DNA of 34,778 bases, taken from Gammaproteobacteria bacterium. Lineage in GTDB: Bacteria; Pseudomonadota; Gammaproteobacteria; SZUA-140. This document shows, in pieces, positions 1 to 7,368 of this stretch; positions within the stretch are counted from its first letter, which is position 1, and each line of letters starts with the position of its first letter. A program made the position numbers and the translations under genes. Below the pieces are notes generated by a model. That model saw only the letters and a list, made by a program, of their open reading frames with translations. It ran no database searches and was not told where the DNA came from. The DNA is taken from the NCBI GenBank assembly GCA_015492435.1, contig WGFB01000022.1:1-34778 (forward strand). The letters are read 5' to 3'.

Positions 1-517
1 CATTGATCCGGTACACCGGCGTATCGAGCACCGGTGGAATCATCCCCCGCTGAAACCACTCCACCGCCGGCGTCAGGTGATAGGCGAATACATCCCAGAT
101 ATGAGGTGGCAGGATGACCACCTTGGCGATGAGGATGAGCACCTGAATGATGAAGATCAGGACAATGAGGTAGAGAAAGACATCGCGGGACCCGGCGATG
201 CGCCCCAACGCCTGTTTCAGGGGTTGCGCGAAGGGCTGGCTGTCGCCGCGGAATCGATAGGCCAGCATCATGGAGAGCGCCACGCTGGCGATGATGACGG
301 AGTGGAGGTTGAGGTATTTCAGCACCACGCCCAGCAACAGCACGATGAGGGTGATGTGGGCGAAATAGAGTATGCCGGTGGCGGCGATGCCGAGAGACAA
401 GGCAGGCATGTCCGGGGACAGGCTGCGCTTCAGAAAGTAGCCGGAGAAACAGTAGGCGCTGTAGAGGGCGAGGCCGTTGACAATGAGGAACAGTGCCCAG
501 TTGACGGGATTATCCAC
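1..517 (-). CDS. Polytopic membrane protein, GT39/ArnT-like glycosyltransferase (partial)
   Basis: Only the first 172 residues are present; the gene runs off the left edge. The chosen start is a GTG at 515-517 with an AAGGA about 11 bases upstream, giving VDNPVNWALFLIVNGL. I see at least four hydrophobic segments, followed by the motif WDVFAYHLTPAVEWFQRGMI. A W-D-x-x-x-Y-H-L segment followed by W.Q.G is characteristic of polyprenol-phosphate sugar transferases and related GT39/RgtA-like integral membrane enzymes, where it lies in a periplasmic loop after the early helices. Function is inferred from this one motif plus the membrane topology. The catalytic and C-terminal parts are outside the window, so the sugar and acceptor cannot be named. 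A methyltransferase lies upstream on the same strand, which fits a surface-glycan cluster. Confidence 0.6.
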   Translation of the reverse strand, partial: MDNPVNWALFLIVNGLALYSAYCFSGYFLKRSLSPDMPALSLGIAATGILYFAHITLIVLLLGVVLKYLNLHSVIIASVALSMMLAYRFRGDSQPFAQPLKQALGRIAGSRDVFLYLIVLIFIIQVLILIAKVVILPPHIWDVFAYHLTPAVEWFQRGMIPPVLDTPVYRIN

Positions 518-685
518 GTGGGCCAGTGTCCTTTTTCTTTATTGGGTTGGTTTGCTTGGCTGGGGGGGCCTGCCGGGGCATCGGTGCGCGATGCGTCTGC
601 TGAGACTGGATGAGGTTGTGTCTCTGGTATGACATATTCAGGTATATCGATTGCGGGTGATATTTATTGAGTTGAGTGGTTTCTT

Positions 686-725
686 CCCCTCTCCCTGGCC
701 CTCCAGGGGGAAAGGGCAGGGTGGG
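686..725. repeat. GC-rich palindromic intergenic repeat, copy 1
   Basis: A CCCTCTCCCTGGCCCTCC arm is followed immediately by a partly complementary AGGGGGAAAGGGCAGGG arm, forming an imperfect hairpin just past the methyltransferase stop codon. The wording (CCTGGCCCTCTCCC / AGAGGG) matches a type of dispersed intergenic repeat common in proteobacteria. A related, inverted copy lies near 2067-2107. It may act as a terminator for the minus-strand methyltransferase, but I see no T-tract. Confidence 0.45.
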
Positions 726-740
726 TTGGCGACTGCTCTG

Positions 741-1268
741 TCAGCCCGCCTTCTCCACGATTACGTTGAGGCTGATAAACTGGCCGTTCACCTGGATCAG
801 GCTGTCATCATCAAAAAGGCCGAATTCCGGTACCTGCCTCAAGCGGCTAAAGCCGGCCTCCCTGAGGTATACGGCCAGGATATCCAGATTGAGGCCCACC
901 ATGTGATAGTCGTATTCATCCATATGCCCTCCAAAGATCATGCGCATGATGCGGAAGCGGCCCTCTGTGTTGAATTGAGTCTTGTCCAGAAACAGTCGCG
1001 CCAGCGTGTCCAGATCCGGCACACTGAGAAACAGGCGCCCGCCGGGCGTCAGTACCCGATGCCACTCTCTCAGCGTGTTCAGCAGTTCGCCATCCTGGTA
1101 ATCCAGGTGTTCAAGTACATGTGAGGCATACAGCTCGCCGAAGGTATGGTCATGGAAGCGGGACAGGTCCCGGGCATCGCCAAGATGATCCACCGCCGGG
1201 CCCGGCACGATATTGAGGATCTCCCAGCCGTCCTTCCTCTGTTCTCCGCCAATGTGGAGCCTCCGCAT
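741..1268 (-). CDS. Class I SAM-dependent methyltransferase
   Basis: This 175-residue protein has the pattern of small predicted SAM methyltransferases. It starts MRRLHIGGEQ, where the glycine-rich LHIGG corresponds to motif I. It then has an acidic stretch (LGDARDL) and the strongly typical YASHVLEHL at about residues 47-55, followed by LTPGGRLFLSVPDLD at about 73-87 (motif III-like). An in-frame TAG lies two codons upstream of the ATG, so the start is firm. The substrate is unknown. Such proteins often modify sugars or lipids in polysaccharide gene clusters, and the adjacent glycosyltransferase-like gene on the same strand supports that reading as an inference. The 223-base gap to the next minus-strand gene contains a palindromic repeat. 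Confidence 0.75.
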   Translation of the reverse strand: MRRLHIGGEQRKDGWEILNIVPGPAVDHLGDARDLSRFHDHTFGELYASHVLEHLDYQDGELLNTLREWHRVLTPGGRLFLSVPDLDTLARLFLDKTQFNTEGRFRIMRMIFGGHMDEYDYHMVGLNLDILAVYLREAGFSRLRQVPEFGLFDDDSLIQVNGQFISLNVIVEKAG

Positions 1269-1398
1269 GATCTATAACCACTCAATATGCATGGTTTTGA
1301 CTTTGGGGTTTTCGGCATGGACAATGGATGATCATCGCTGCCGCGCGGGCGGGGGCATGTGCTCTGGTCATTGCAGCTTTGATTATAGCAAATCCGTT

Positions 1399-1424
1399 GA
1401 ACTATTTGGACCTTTCGGCTGTCA
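1399..1424 (+). promoter_or_regulatory. Candidate ECF-type promoter upstream of the sigma gene
   Basis: GAAC at 1399-1402 and GTCA at 1421-1424 are separated by 18 bases, close to the GAAC/GTC pattern of ECF sigma promoters. The same GAAC-N18-GT spacing occurs upstream of the anti-sigma gene (2152-2175). Transcription would start only a few bases before the ATG at 1434, so this is tentative. Confidence 0.3.
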
Positions 1425-1433
1425 TTCAAGGCT

Positions 1434-2015
1434 ATGGCGAAAATTATCGGTTTTCCTGACAAGGGCTCTGATCAACGCGGCTTCGAGCAATTGCTTCAGC
1501 CCCATATTGACCACCTGTACCGCCTGGCCTACCGCTTCGCGGGCAACAAACCTGACGCCGAGGACCTGGTGCAGGACTTGATGATCAAGATCTACCCACG
1601 CCGCAAGGAGCTGGACCAGGTGGAAAACCTGCGCCCCTGGCTGGTGCGCGTCATGTACAACTTGTTCATCGATGGCAAGCGGCGCCAGAGCCGCTCCCCC
1701 ATTCACCTAACGGTGGACAACTCCCCGGACTATGAAGGCAGCGATCCCATCGACTACCTGGAGAGCGAGCATATGGGTCCGGAGGAAGAAACCGCCCGCC
1801 ACCTCTACAACGGCCACATGGTGCGCACCTTCGACCAGTTGAGCAACGATCACCGCATGGTCATCACCCTGCACGATATCGAAGGCTATACCCTGGAGGA
1901 AATGACCGCCATCCTGGACTGCCCCATCGGCACCCTCAAATCCCGCCTGCACCGCGCCCGGGCCCGTTTCCGGGATCTGCTGAAGACTTCGCTGAGCGAG
2001 CCCCATTGCGACTGA
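1434..2015 (+). CDS. ECF-family RNA polymerase sigma factor
   Basis: A 193-residue sigma-70 family protein of the extracytoplasmic function type. It has region 2 at about residues 22-90, including HLYRLAYRFAGNKPDAEDLV (region 2.1-2.2) and LRPWLVRVMYNLFID (region 2.3-2.4). It has region 4 at about 130-188, including MVITLHDIEGYTLEEMTAIL and the recognition helix PIGTLKSRLHRARARFRDLL. There is no region 1.1 or region 3, which is normal for ECF factors. An AAGG lies just before the ATG. The next gene encodes a zinc-finger anti-sigma factor, so activity is probably controlled by release from that membrane protein. Related sites upstream of both genes suggest autoregulation. The inducing signal is unknown. 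Confidence 0.9.
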   Translation: MAKIIGFPDKGSDQRGFEQLLQPHIDHLYRLAYRFAGNKPDAEDLVQDLMIKIYPRRKELDQVENLRPWLVRVMYNLFIDGKRRQSRSPIHLTVDNSPDYEGSDPIDYLESEHMGPEEETARHLYNGHMVRTFDQLSNDHRMVITLHDIEGYTLEEMTAILDCPIGTLKSRLHRARARFRDLLKTSLSEPHCD

Positions 2016-2027
2016 GTTCCCATTGCT

Positions 2028-2110
2028 TTCCTCTCCCTATTGCGGGTGAGGATTCTGGAGCCGGCGCCCTCTCATCCTGGCCCGCTCCCCCACAGAGGGA
2101 GTTGGAGAAA
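2028..2110. repeat. GC-rich palindromic intergenic repeat, copy 2
   Basis: This lies between the sigma and anti-sigma genes and contains CCCTCTCATCCTGGCCCGCT followed by a partly complementary CAGAGGGAG arm at about 2094-2102. It resembles the element at 686-725 in opposite orientation. It could weaken read-through from the sigma gene into the anti-sigma gene, which would agree with a separate promoter just downstream. Confidence 0.4.
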
Positions 2111-2150
2111 GTAGATTAAAATACAGTGAGTTATAGCCGACAACTTGAAG

Positions 2151-2178
2151 GGAACCTTTTGCGCAAAGTTAACGTGTT
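2151..2178 (+). promoter_or_regulatory. Candidate ECF-type promoter upstream of the anti-sigma gene
   Basis: GGAACC at 2151-2156 followed 16 bases later by CGTGTT at 2173-2178 resembles an ECF -35/-10 pair. The expected transcription start is about 20 bases before the ATG at 2203. Spacing from GAAC to GT (18 bases) is identical to the site upstream of the sigma gene. Confidence 0.4.
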
Positions 2179-2202
2179 ATTATTACCTGAGCGCCTAAAA
2201 CG

Positions 2203-2880
2203 ATGAATTGCCAAGAAAATTTTAACAGGCTGGATGACTATTTCGACGCCACGCTGGACGAGGCGGGGCGCCGGGCCGTCGATGATCATCTGGCCGCCTG
2301 CCCAACCTGCCGCAACGCCTTCGACGAGGAACGCAGCATCCGCGCCGCGTTGCGCGCCCTGCCGGTGGCCAGCCCCGGCAGTGATTTTCATCGGCGCCTG
2401 TTCGAGAACACCTACGCCCATCACAAACGTTCGGCGCGCCGCCGCTATGGCCTGGGAGGCGCCATTGCCGCCAGTTTCTTCCTGGTGCTCGCCAGCACCG
2501 CGCTCTTCAAGAATACGCCGCCACCTGCCCCTGGTGACAGGCATGAGGCCATTCCCGGCATGACCATCAGCCTCAACGAGGTCAGCGACGTCAAACTCAT
2601 TTTCAAGTCGGCGCAAAATTTCGACAAGGCCCGTTTCACAATCGTTCTCCCCCCCGGCGTCGAGCTGGACGGCTATCCCGAGCAGAGCGAGATCAGCTGG
2701 GAAGGCAGGCTCAAGAAGGGCGAGAATCTGCTGGTGCTGCCCGTGGTGGCGCGCAACCCCGGCGTGGGAGAACTGGCCGCCTACGTGGTTCACGGCGATA
2801 AGGAAAAATCCTTCCGCCTGCATATGAACGTCAATCATCAGGAATCCGCGCTCCCCAGCCCGGCCGTACAGCCGGCCTGA
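2203..2880 (+). CDS. Zinc-finger (ZAS/HC2-type) transmembrane anti-sigma factor
   Basis: A 225-residue protein. The N-terminal 40 residues carry the zinc-binding anti-sigma signature: H29 in VDDHLAACPTC, then C33 and C36 (H-x3-C-x2-C). A single membrane helix lies at about residues 82-103 (GGAIAASFFLVLASTALF), preceded by a basic stretch (HHKRSARRRYG) that should stay in the cytoplasm. The C-terminal 120 residues would be periplasmic; they contain a beta-rich stretch (FTIVLPPGVELDGYP) that may sense envelope conditions. It follows the sigma gene on the same strand, the usual position for the cognate anti-sigma factor. I see no clear Shine-Dalgarno sequence before the ATG. Confidence 0.85.
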   Translation: MNCQENFNRLDDYFDATLDEAGRRAVDDHLAACPTCRNAFDEERSIRAALRALPVASPGSDFHRRLFENTYAHHKRSARRRYGLGGAIAASFFLVLASTALFKNTPPPAPGDRHEAIPGMTISLNEVSDVKLIFKSAQNFDKARFTIVLPPGVELDGYPEQSEISWEGRLKKGENLLVLPVVARNPGVGELAAYVVHGDKEKSFRLHMNVNHQESALPSPAVQPA

Positions 2881-2902
2881 TCCATTCGGCACTGCACCAA
2901 CC

Positions 2903-3466
2903 ATGAATTTCACCCGCCTCATTCTCGCCATCACCCTCAGCTATCTGTTGTTGATGACGTTCACCAGCAATGTCAACGCGCGGGAACGGCTGGAGGACGT
3001 CACCATCCAGATCATGGACATCAATGATGACATCGACGACTTCATCAACCGCATCGAGCTGCCTGCGCCGGCGCGGGAGAAGATCGTGCCGGACGGTGGC
3101 GAAACCACCCGGCACGTGCGGCCCCATGTCCATGAAAACCCGGCTGACGACCTGCGCGAACACGATCATCCCCGTGAAAACGTGCTCGCTGGGGAGCATG
3201 GCCGCGAGGAGGCCCCGGCGCATGAACTCACCCACGAGGTCACGGCCATGGACATCGGCGCCAGCCCCGCCGAAGACATGGACAAGGCTGGAAGCGCGCC
3301 CCCGGAAGTGGAACGCGAGGCCCTGAGTGAAAAGCACGAGGAGTCACGGGAAAAGATGAAAGAATCGCTGGAGCATGCTGAAAATCCGCGCGAGGACATT
3401 GCCGGCAAGGCCAGGGAAGCGCGGGAAAAAGTCAGGGAACACGCGGAAACCCGCGGCGACGACTGA
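2903..3466 (+). CDS. Exported, highly charged protein of unknown function
   Basis: I do not recognise the family. The 187-residue product opens with MNFTRLILAITLSYLLLMTF, a signal peptide probably cut after VNA near residue 26. The mature part is extremely hydrophilic: it is rich in Glu, Asp, Arg, Lys and His, with many H-E/E-H pairs (HVRPHVHENP, EHDHPRENV) in the middle and a Lys/Glu/Arg helix-forming tail (about residues 138-187). This composition suggests an extended periplasmic protein, perhaps metal-binding through its histidines, but that is inference. It begins 22 bases after the anti-sigma gene, so it is probably co-transcribed and part of the sigma regulon. Confidence 0.7.
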   Translation: MNFTRLILAITLSYLLLMTFTSNVNARERLEDVTIQIMDINDDIDDFINRIELPAPAREKIVPDGGETTRHVRPHVHENPADDLREHDHPRENVLAGEHGREEAPAHELTHEVTAMDIGASPAEDMDKAGSAPPEVEREALSEKHEESREKMKESLEHAENPREDIAGKAREAREKVREHAETRGDD

Positions 3467-3521
3467 GGCACCCTCCACCCACCTCTCACCCGGTCGCGAC
3501 GGAACCCCACCGCACGCTTAT

Positions 3522-3529
3522 GCTATAAT
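3522..3529 (+). promoter_or_regulatory. Extended -10 promoter (TGnTATAAT)
   Basis: TGCTATAAT at 3521-3529 is a perfect extended -10 element. A GGAACC lies 17 bases upstream of the TATAAT (3501-3506); it could serve as a -35-like or ECF -35 element. The expected start is near 3536, leaving a leader of about 160 bases before the proposed TTG start at 3699. Confidence 0.55.
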
Positions 3530-3530
3530 C

Positions 3531-3551
3531 CTCCCGTGAAGAAGACGGGAG
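3531..3551 (+). promoter_or_regulatory. Hairpin at the 5' end of the TPR-barrel mRNA leader
   Basis: CTCCCGT (3531-3537) and ACGGGAG (3545-3551) form a 7-bp perfect stem with a 7-base loop, right at the predicted transcription start. It may stabilise the 5' end of the mRNA or belong to a structured leader. Confidence 0.35.
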
Positions 3552-3698
3552 TAGTGCGTTTGCGTGTTTCATTTCGGGCTGTGCCGCCGGCAGGCAAACC
3601 GCCAAAGGAACTGGCATCATGGACGAGGCCCTGCTAGTTTTCCCGGCTCACCAGCCTCCACACCACCGCCTCCCCCGCCAGCAGGGCCGTGGTGCCCC

Positions 3699-5030
3699 TT
3701 GAAGACGCTGCTCTCCGCGTGGCGCCCGCTGGCGGCCTGCCTGATTCTGGGGGGCGGTCTTGTATTCACCGGACCTCGTGCGTGGGCGGATACGCAATCA
3801 CCCTCCCCGTACGAAACCGGCAGCCGGGCCTTCTCCGCCGGCCACTATGACGACGCCCTGAAGGCCTTCCTGGAAGCCAGGACACAAGGCTTCTCATCCC
3901 CCAAGCTGGACTACAATCTGGGGGTCACCTACTACAAGCTGGCCCGCTACGCAGAGGCCCGCAAGGCCTTTCTGGCCAGCGCCCGGAACCCGGACATGGC
4001 GCCGCTGGCGCACTACAACCTGGGGCTGGTGGCGCTCAAGCAGGAAAAACGCCCGGAGGCCCGCGCGTGGTTCGAAAGAACCCTGGAGGAAAGTGACAAT
4101 CCCAAGCTGCGGACCCTCGCCTCCTCCATGCTCGATCAAATGGACGCAGAAGTCCACCCGGCCCCGCCCCCGCGATGGTCCGGCTTCATCAGCGGCAGCG
4201 CCGGATTCGACAGCAATGTCACACTGGTATCGGACTCCGAAACCATCGTCAGCTCGGACAAGAACGACCAGTTTTTCGACTTCTTCGCATATGGCAAGGC
4301 ACGCTTTGCCGCGGACGCCCCGCGCAGCAACAACCTTGAGGCCAGCCTCTACATCCTGAAATACATGAAATTGAGCGATTTCGACACCAGCTCCGCGCGC
4401 CTGGGCGGATCCCTGGAGCGCAAGTGGGGAAGCTGGCAGACGAACAGCGGCCTGCATTACCTCAACACCCGTCTCAACAACCAGGGCTATACCCAGAGTG
4501 GCGTCTTCAGCCTGCGCGGCAGGCGCAAGCTGCATGACAATCACCTGCTGGGCCTGCGCTACGAGTACAGCTATATCGATGACCTGGACAGGCGCTTCGC
4601 CTTTCTGCAAGGCTGGCGCCAGAAAGCCGAGGCCGAATCCACCTGGGTGCTCGGCGGCAAGCGCCTGCGGATATCTTACCAACTGGAGCTGAACGACCGC
4701 CAGGATATAGACGCCACGCGCTTCATCAGCTTCTCCCCCACGCGCCACCGCTTCCGCCTGCGGGGGGAATTCCGGCTCGATTCACTGGCCGAGGCTGCCA
4801 TCGACCTGCGCTACCGCTACAGCCGTTACAACGACCCCACCGAACTGGCGGACGGCAGCCACCTGACCCGCCGCGAAAGCCGCTATCAGGTAATATTGAG
4901 CCTTACCCAAAACCTGCGGCGGAAACGCGCCTTCACCACGGAGTACCGCTATATCCATAACACTTCCAATTTCCGCATCTATGACTACAACCAGCATCTG
5001 CTGACACTCAACCTGGCCTGGCCGTGGTAG
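3699..5030 (+). CDS. TPR-containing outer-membrane beta-barrel protein
   Basis: The open frame starts at 3564, but the N-terminal 45 residues are proline-rich and unlike a leader. A TTG at 3699 gives a good signal peptide (LKTLLSAWRPLAACLILGGG, ending AWA) and a 443-residue protein, so I use it. Residues about 35-150 contain two to three TPR units (YETGSRAFSAGHYDDALKAF; LDYNLGVTYYKLARYAEARK; AHYNLGLVALKQEKRPEARA). From about residue 160 the protein switches to alternating aromatic/charged strands starting SGFISGSAGFDSNVTLV and ending LLTLNLAWPW, with a terminal aromatic as in outer-membrane barrels. The order periplasmic TPR then barrel resembles SLAM (DUF560) and exopolysaccharide export proteins such as PelB. 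Substrate unknown. It lies downstream of the sigma locus with its own promoter. Confidence 0.75.
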   Translation: MKTLLSAWRPLAACLILGGGLVFTGPRAWADTQSPSPYETGSRAFSAGHYDDALKAFLEARTQGFSSPKLDYNLGVTYYKLARYAEARKAFLASARNPDMAPLAHYNLGLVALKQEKRPEARAWFERTLEESDNPKLRTLASSMLDQMDAEVHPAPPPRWSGFISGSAGFDSNVTLVSDSETIVSSDKNDQFFDFFAYGKARFAADAPRSNNLEASLYILKYMKLSDFDTSSARLGGSLERKWGSWQTNSGLHYLNTRLNNQGYTQSGVFSLRGRRKLHDNHLLGLRYEYSYIDDLDRRFAFLQGWRQKAEAESTWVLGGKRLRISYQLELNDRQDIDATRFISFSPTRHRFRLRGEFRLDSLAEAAIDLRYRYSRYNDPTELADGSHLTRRESRYQVILSLTQNLRRKRAFTTEYRYIHNTSNFRIYDYNQHLLTLNLAWPW

Positions 5031-5034
5031 GTGT

Positions 5035-5072
5035 GTGAGGCGTGAGATGTAAGACGGAACAATTCGCCTCAC
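5035..5072. terminator. Inverted repeat between convergent genes
   Basis: GTGAGGCG (5035-5042) pairs with CGCCTCAC (5065-5072) across a 22-base loop, in the 61-base gap between two convergent genes. There is no T-tract on either strand, so a terminator role is only a possibility. Confidence 0.3.
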
Positions 5073-5091
5073 GTCTCATGCAGAGAACGTT

Positions 5092-7350
5092 TCACTTCCC
5101 CGCCCTGACCAGGCTGCCAAGGCCCGCACTATCGAGACGGTCATTGAGATAGGCGCGAATGGCGTGGCTGTCTTCCATCAGCAGCACCTCGTCGAGGATG
5201 TTGCGCGCCTCGGCGATGCTGAAGTTGCAGATCACCCACTTGATGCGGGGCAGGCTGGCGGCGGTGGTGCTGAAGCTGGAGATGCCCATGCCCAGCAGGA
5301 GGATGGCGGCGGCGGGATCACCGGCCATTTCCCCGCACACGCTCACCGGCTTGCCGTGACGCTGGGCGGCGAGCACCACCTGGGCCAGGGCCCGCAGCAG
5401 GGCGGGATGGAGGATGTCGTACAGGGCGGCGACGCGGGCGTTGTTGCGGTCCACGGCCAGCAGGTACTGGGTAAGATCATTGGTGCCCACGGAAAAGAAA
5501 TCCACGCGCGGGGCCAGGTCCTCGATCTGGTAGAGCGTGGAGGGCACCTCGATCATGATGCCGGTCTCCGGCATGGTGATGGATTCCCCGGCCTCCTTCA
5601 GCTCCGAGAACACCCGCGCGATGATGTCCCGCGCCTGATCCACTTCCGCCACGTGGCTCACCATGGGCAGCAGCAGGCGCAGGTTGTCGAGGCCGGCCGA
5701 GGCGCGCAGGATGGCGCGCAGTTGCACGACGAAGATCTCGGGGTGATCCAGGGTGACGCGAATGCCGCGCCAGCCGAGAAAGGGGTTGTCCTCGTGGATG
5801 GGAAAATAGGGCAGCACCTTGTCGCCCCCGATATCCAGGGTGCGCAGATAGACGGGGCGGGGCGAAAAGGCCTCCAGCACCCGGCGGTAGATGCGGCACT
5901 GCTCCTCCTCACCGGGAAACTGCTGGCGCATCATGAAGGGAAACTCGGTGCGGTACAGGCCCACGCCCTCGGCGCCCCGCGCCAGGGAAGGATTGATGTC
6001 CGAAAGCAGGCCCGTGTTGGCATACAGGGGGACGCGCACGCCGTCCCGGGTGATGGCGGGCCGGGTGGAGAATTCCTCCAGCCCCGCGGCCAGTTCTTCT
6101 TCCTCCCGCGCCAGGCGCCGGTATTCGTCGCGCACGGCGGCATGGGGGGAGATGAACACCCGGCCCTTGTAGCCATCCACGACGAGTTCGCGGCCATCGA
6201 TGCGGGACACCGGCAGGTAGCTGGCGCCCACCACGGCCGGGATGCCCAGGGCGCGGGCGAGAATGGCCACGTGGGAGGAGGTGGAGCCGGCCCCGGAGAC
6301 CACCCCCGCCAGGCGTTCCAGTGGGGCCTGGGACAGCTCCGTCACGGAGATCTCCTCGCCCACCAGGATGGTCTGCGCCGGGTAGTCCATCTGGCTGGTG
6401 GCGTTGTTCTGGATGTGGGCCAGGATGCGCCGCCCCACATCACGGATGTCGCCGGCGCGCTCGCTGATATAGGGGTCATCCATCTCGTCGAAGATGCGGG
6501 CGTGCTCGATGATGGTGGCGCGCAGGGCGCCCGCTGCCCAGTTGCCGGCGCGGATGTTCTCGATGGTGCGCCGCTCCAGAGTGGTGCTGTCCAGCATCAG
6601 GGCGTAGGCCTCGAACAGGGCGCGGTCCTCCTTGCTGAGGGCCGCGTTCATGCGCCGGGAGAGATCCCGGATCTCGCGGCGCGCGGCTTCCAGGGCGGCG
6701 AGGAAGATCGTCACCTCTTTTTCCGAATCCTGGATGGCGCGGTCGGGGATGGCTTCCAGGTTGGCGGGCGGATAGACCACCACGGCGGTGCCCAGGCCCA
6801 CGCCGGGCGCCCCGGGCAGGCCGTCGATATGGCGGCTGCCCGCCGCGTCGTCCGCCAGGCCCTTGATGCCGCCGCTGGCGTCGGCATGGGCGATAGCCCC
6901 CGCCAGCTGGGAGGCCACGGTGAGGAGGAAGGAAACGTCGTCTTCCCCGAAGGAACGTTCGGTGTGCTGGACGATGAGGATGCCCATCACCTGCCGGTGG
7001 TGGATGATGGGCACGCCCAGGAAGGTGCGGTAGGGGGCCTCGCCGCTCTCGGCGCAATAGCTGAAGCGGGGATGGGCGGGCGCGTCTTCGAGATTCAGGG
7101 GCTCCTGGGTCTCCGCCACGACACTCACCAGCCCCTCGCCACGCGCCAGGCGCAGGCGGCCCACGGCCTGAGGGTTGAGTCCTTCCGTCGCCATCAGGAC
7201 ATAGTCGCCGGATGAGGCATCCGAGAGATAGACGGAGCACACATCGGCGCCCATGGCCTGCCTGACCCGGCGGACGATGATCCTGAGGGCCTCGGACAGG
7301 TTTTGCGCCTCATTGACTTCGTTGACGATGCGGCGCAGGGTGTGCAACAT
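5092..7350 (-). CDS. ptsP: Phosphoenolpyruvate-protein phosphotransferase PtsP (EI-Ntr)
   Basis: A 752-residue enzyme I of the nitrogen-related phosphotransferase system. It transfers phosphate from PEP to NPr and on to EIIA-Ntr, a regulatory rather than sugar-transport cascade. Residues about 15-155 form a GAF domain (MGADVCSVYLSD; FLGVPIIHHRQVMGILIVQH). The linker and PEP-utilising N domain follow (about 175-340). The phosphorylated histidine is H360 in GAGSTSSHVAILARALGIP. The C-terminal PEP-binding TIM barrel carries LGWRGIRVTLDHPEIF and the catalytic C672 in VCGEMAGDPA. Length and domain order match E. coli PtsP. The gene starts 18 bases after the rppH stop codon, the same rppH-ptsP order as in E. 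coli. Confidence 0.95.
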   Translation of the reverse strand: MLHTLRRIVNEVNEAQNLSEALRIIVRRVRQAMGADVCSVYLSDASSGDYVLMATEGLNPQAVGRLRLARGEGLVSVVAETQEPLNLEDAPAHPRFSYCAESGEAPYRTFLGVPIIHHRQVMGILIVQHTERSFGEDDVSFLLTVASQLAGAIAHADASGGIKGLADDAAGSRHIDGLPGAPGVGLGTAVVVYPPANLEAIPDRAIQDSEKEVTIFLAALEAARREIRDLSRRMNAALSKEDRALFEAYALMLDSTTLERRTIENIRAGNWAAGALRATIIEHARIFDEMDDPYISERAGDIRDVGRRILAHIQNNATSQMDYPAQTILVGEEISVTELSQAPLERLAGVVSGAGSTSSHVAILARALGIPAVVGASYLPVSRIDGRELVVDGYKGRVFISPHAAVRDEYRRLAREEEELAAGLEEFSTRPAITRDGVRVPLYANTGLLSDINPSLARGAEGVGLYRTEFPFMMRQQFPGEEEQCRIYRRVLEAFSPRPVYLRTLDIGGDKVLPYFPIHEDNPFLGWRGIRVTLDHPEIFVVQLRAILRASAGLDNLRLLLPMVSHVAEVDQARDIIARVFSELKEAGESITMPETGIMIEVPSTLYQIEDLAPRVDFFSVGTNDLTQYLLAVDRNNARVAALYDILHPALLRALAQVVLAAQRHGKPVSVCGEMAGDPAAAILLLGMGISSFSTTAASLPRIKWVICNFSIAEARNILDEVLLMEDSHAIRAYLNDRLDSAGLGSLVRAGK

Positions 7351-7368
7351 GGAGTTGTGGCGCCCGGG

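Noticed and set aside
3530..3698. Possible c-di-GMP (GEMM) or similar riboswitch, because of a GGCAAACC in the leader
   Set aside because: The rest of the conserved GEMM core is missing; only a structured leader of unknown type can be claimed.
5164..7215. A 683-codon plus-strand open frame opposite ptsP
   Set aside because: It is the antisense of a perfectly conserved PtsP; its product is Gly/His/Ala/Gln-rich low-complexity sequence of the kind produced by antisense reading of GC-rich genes.
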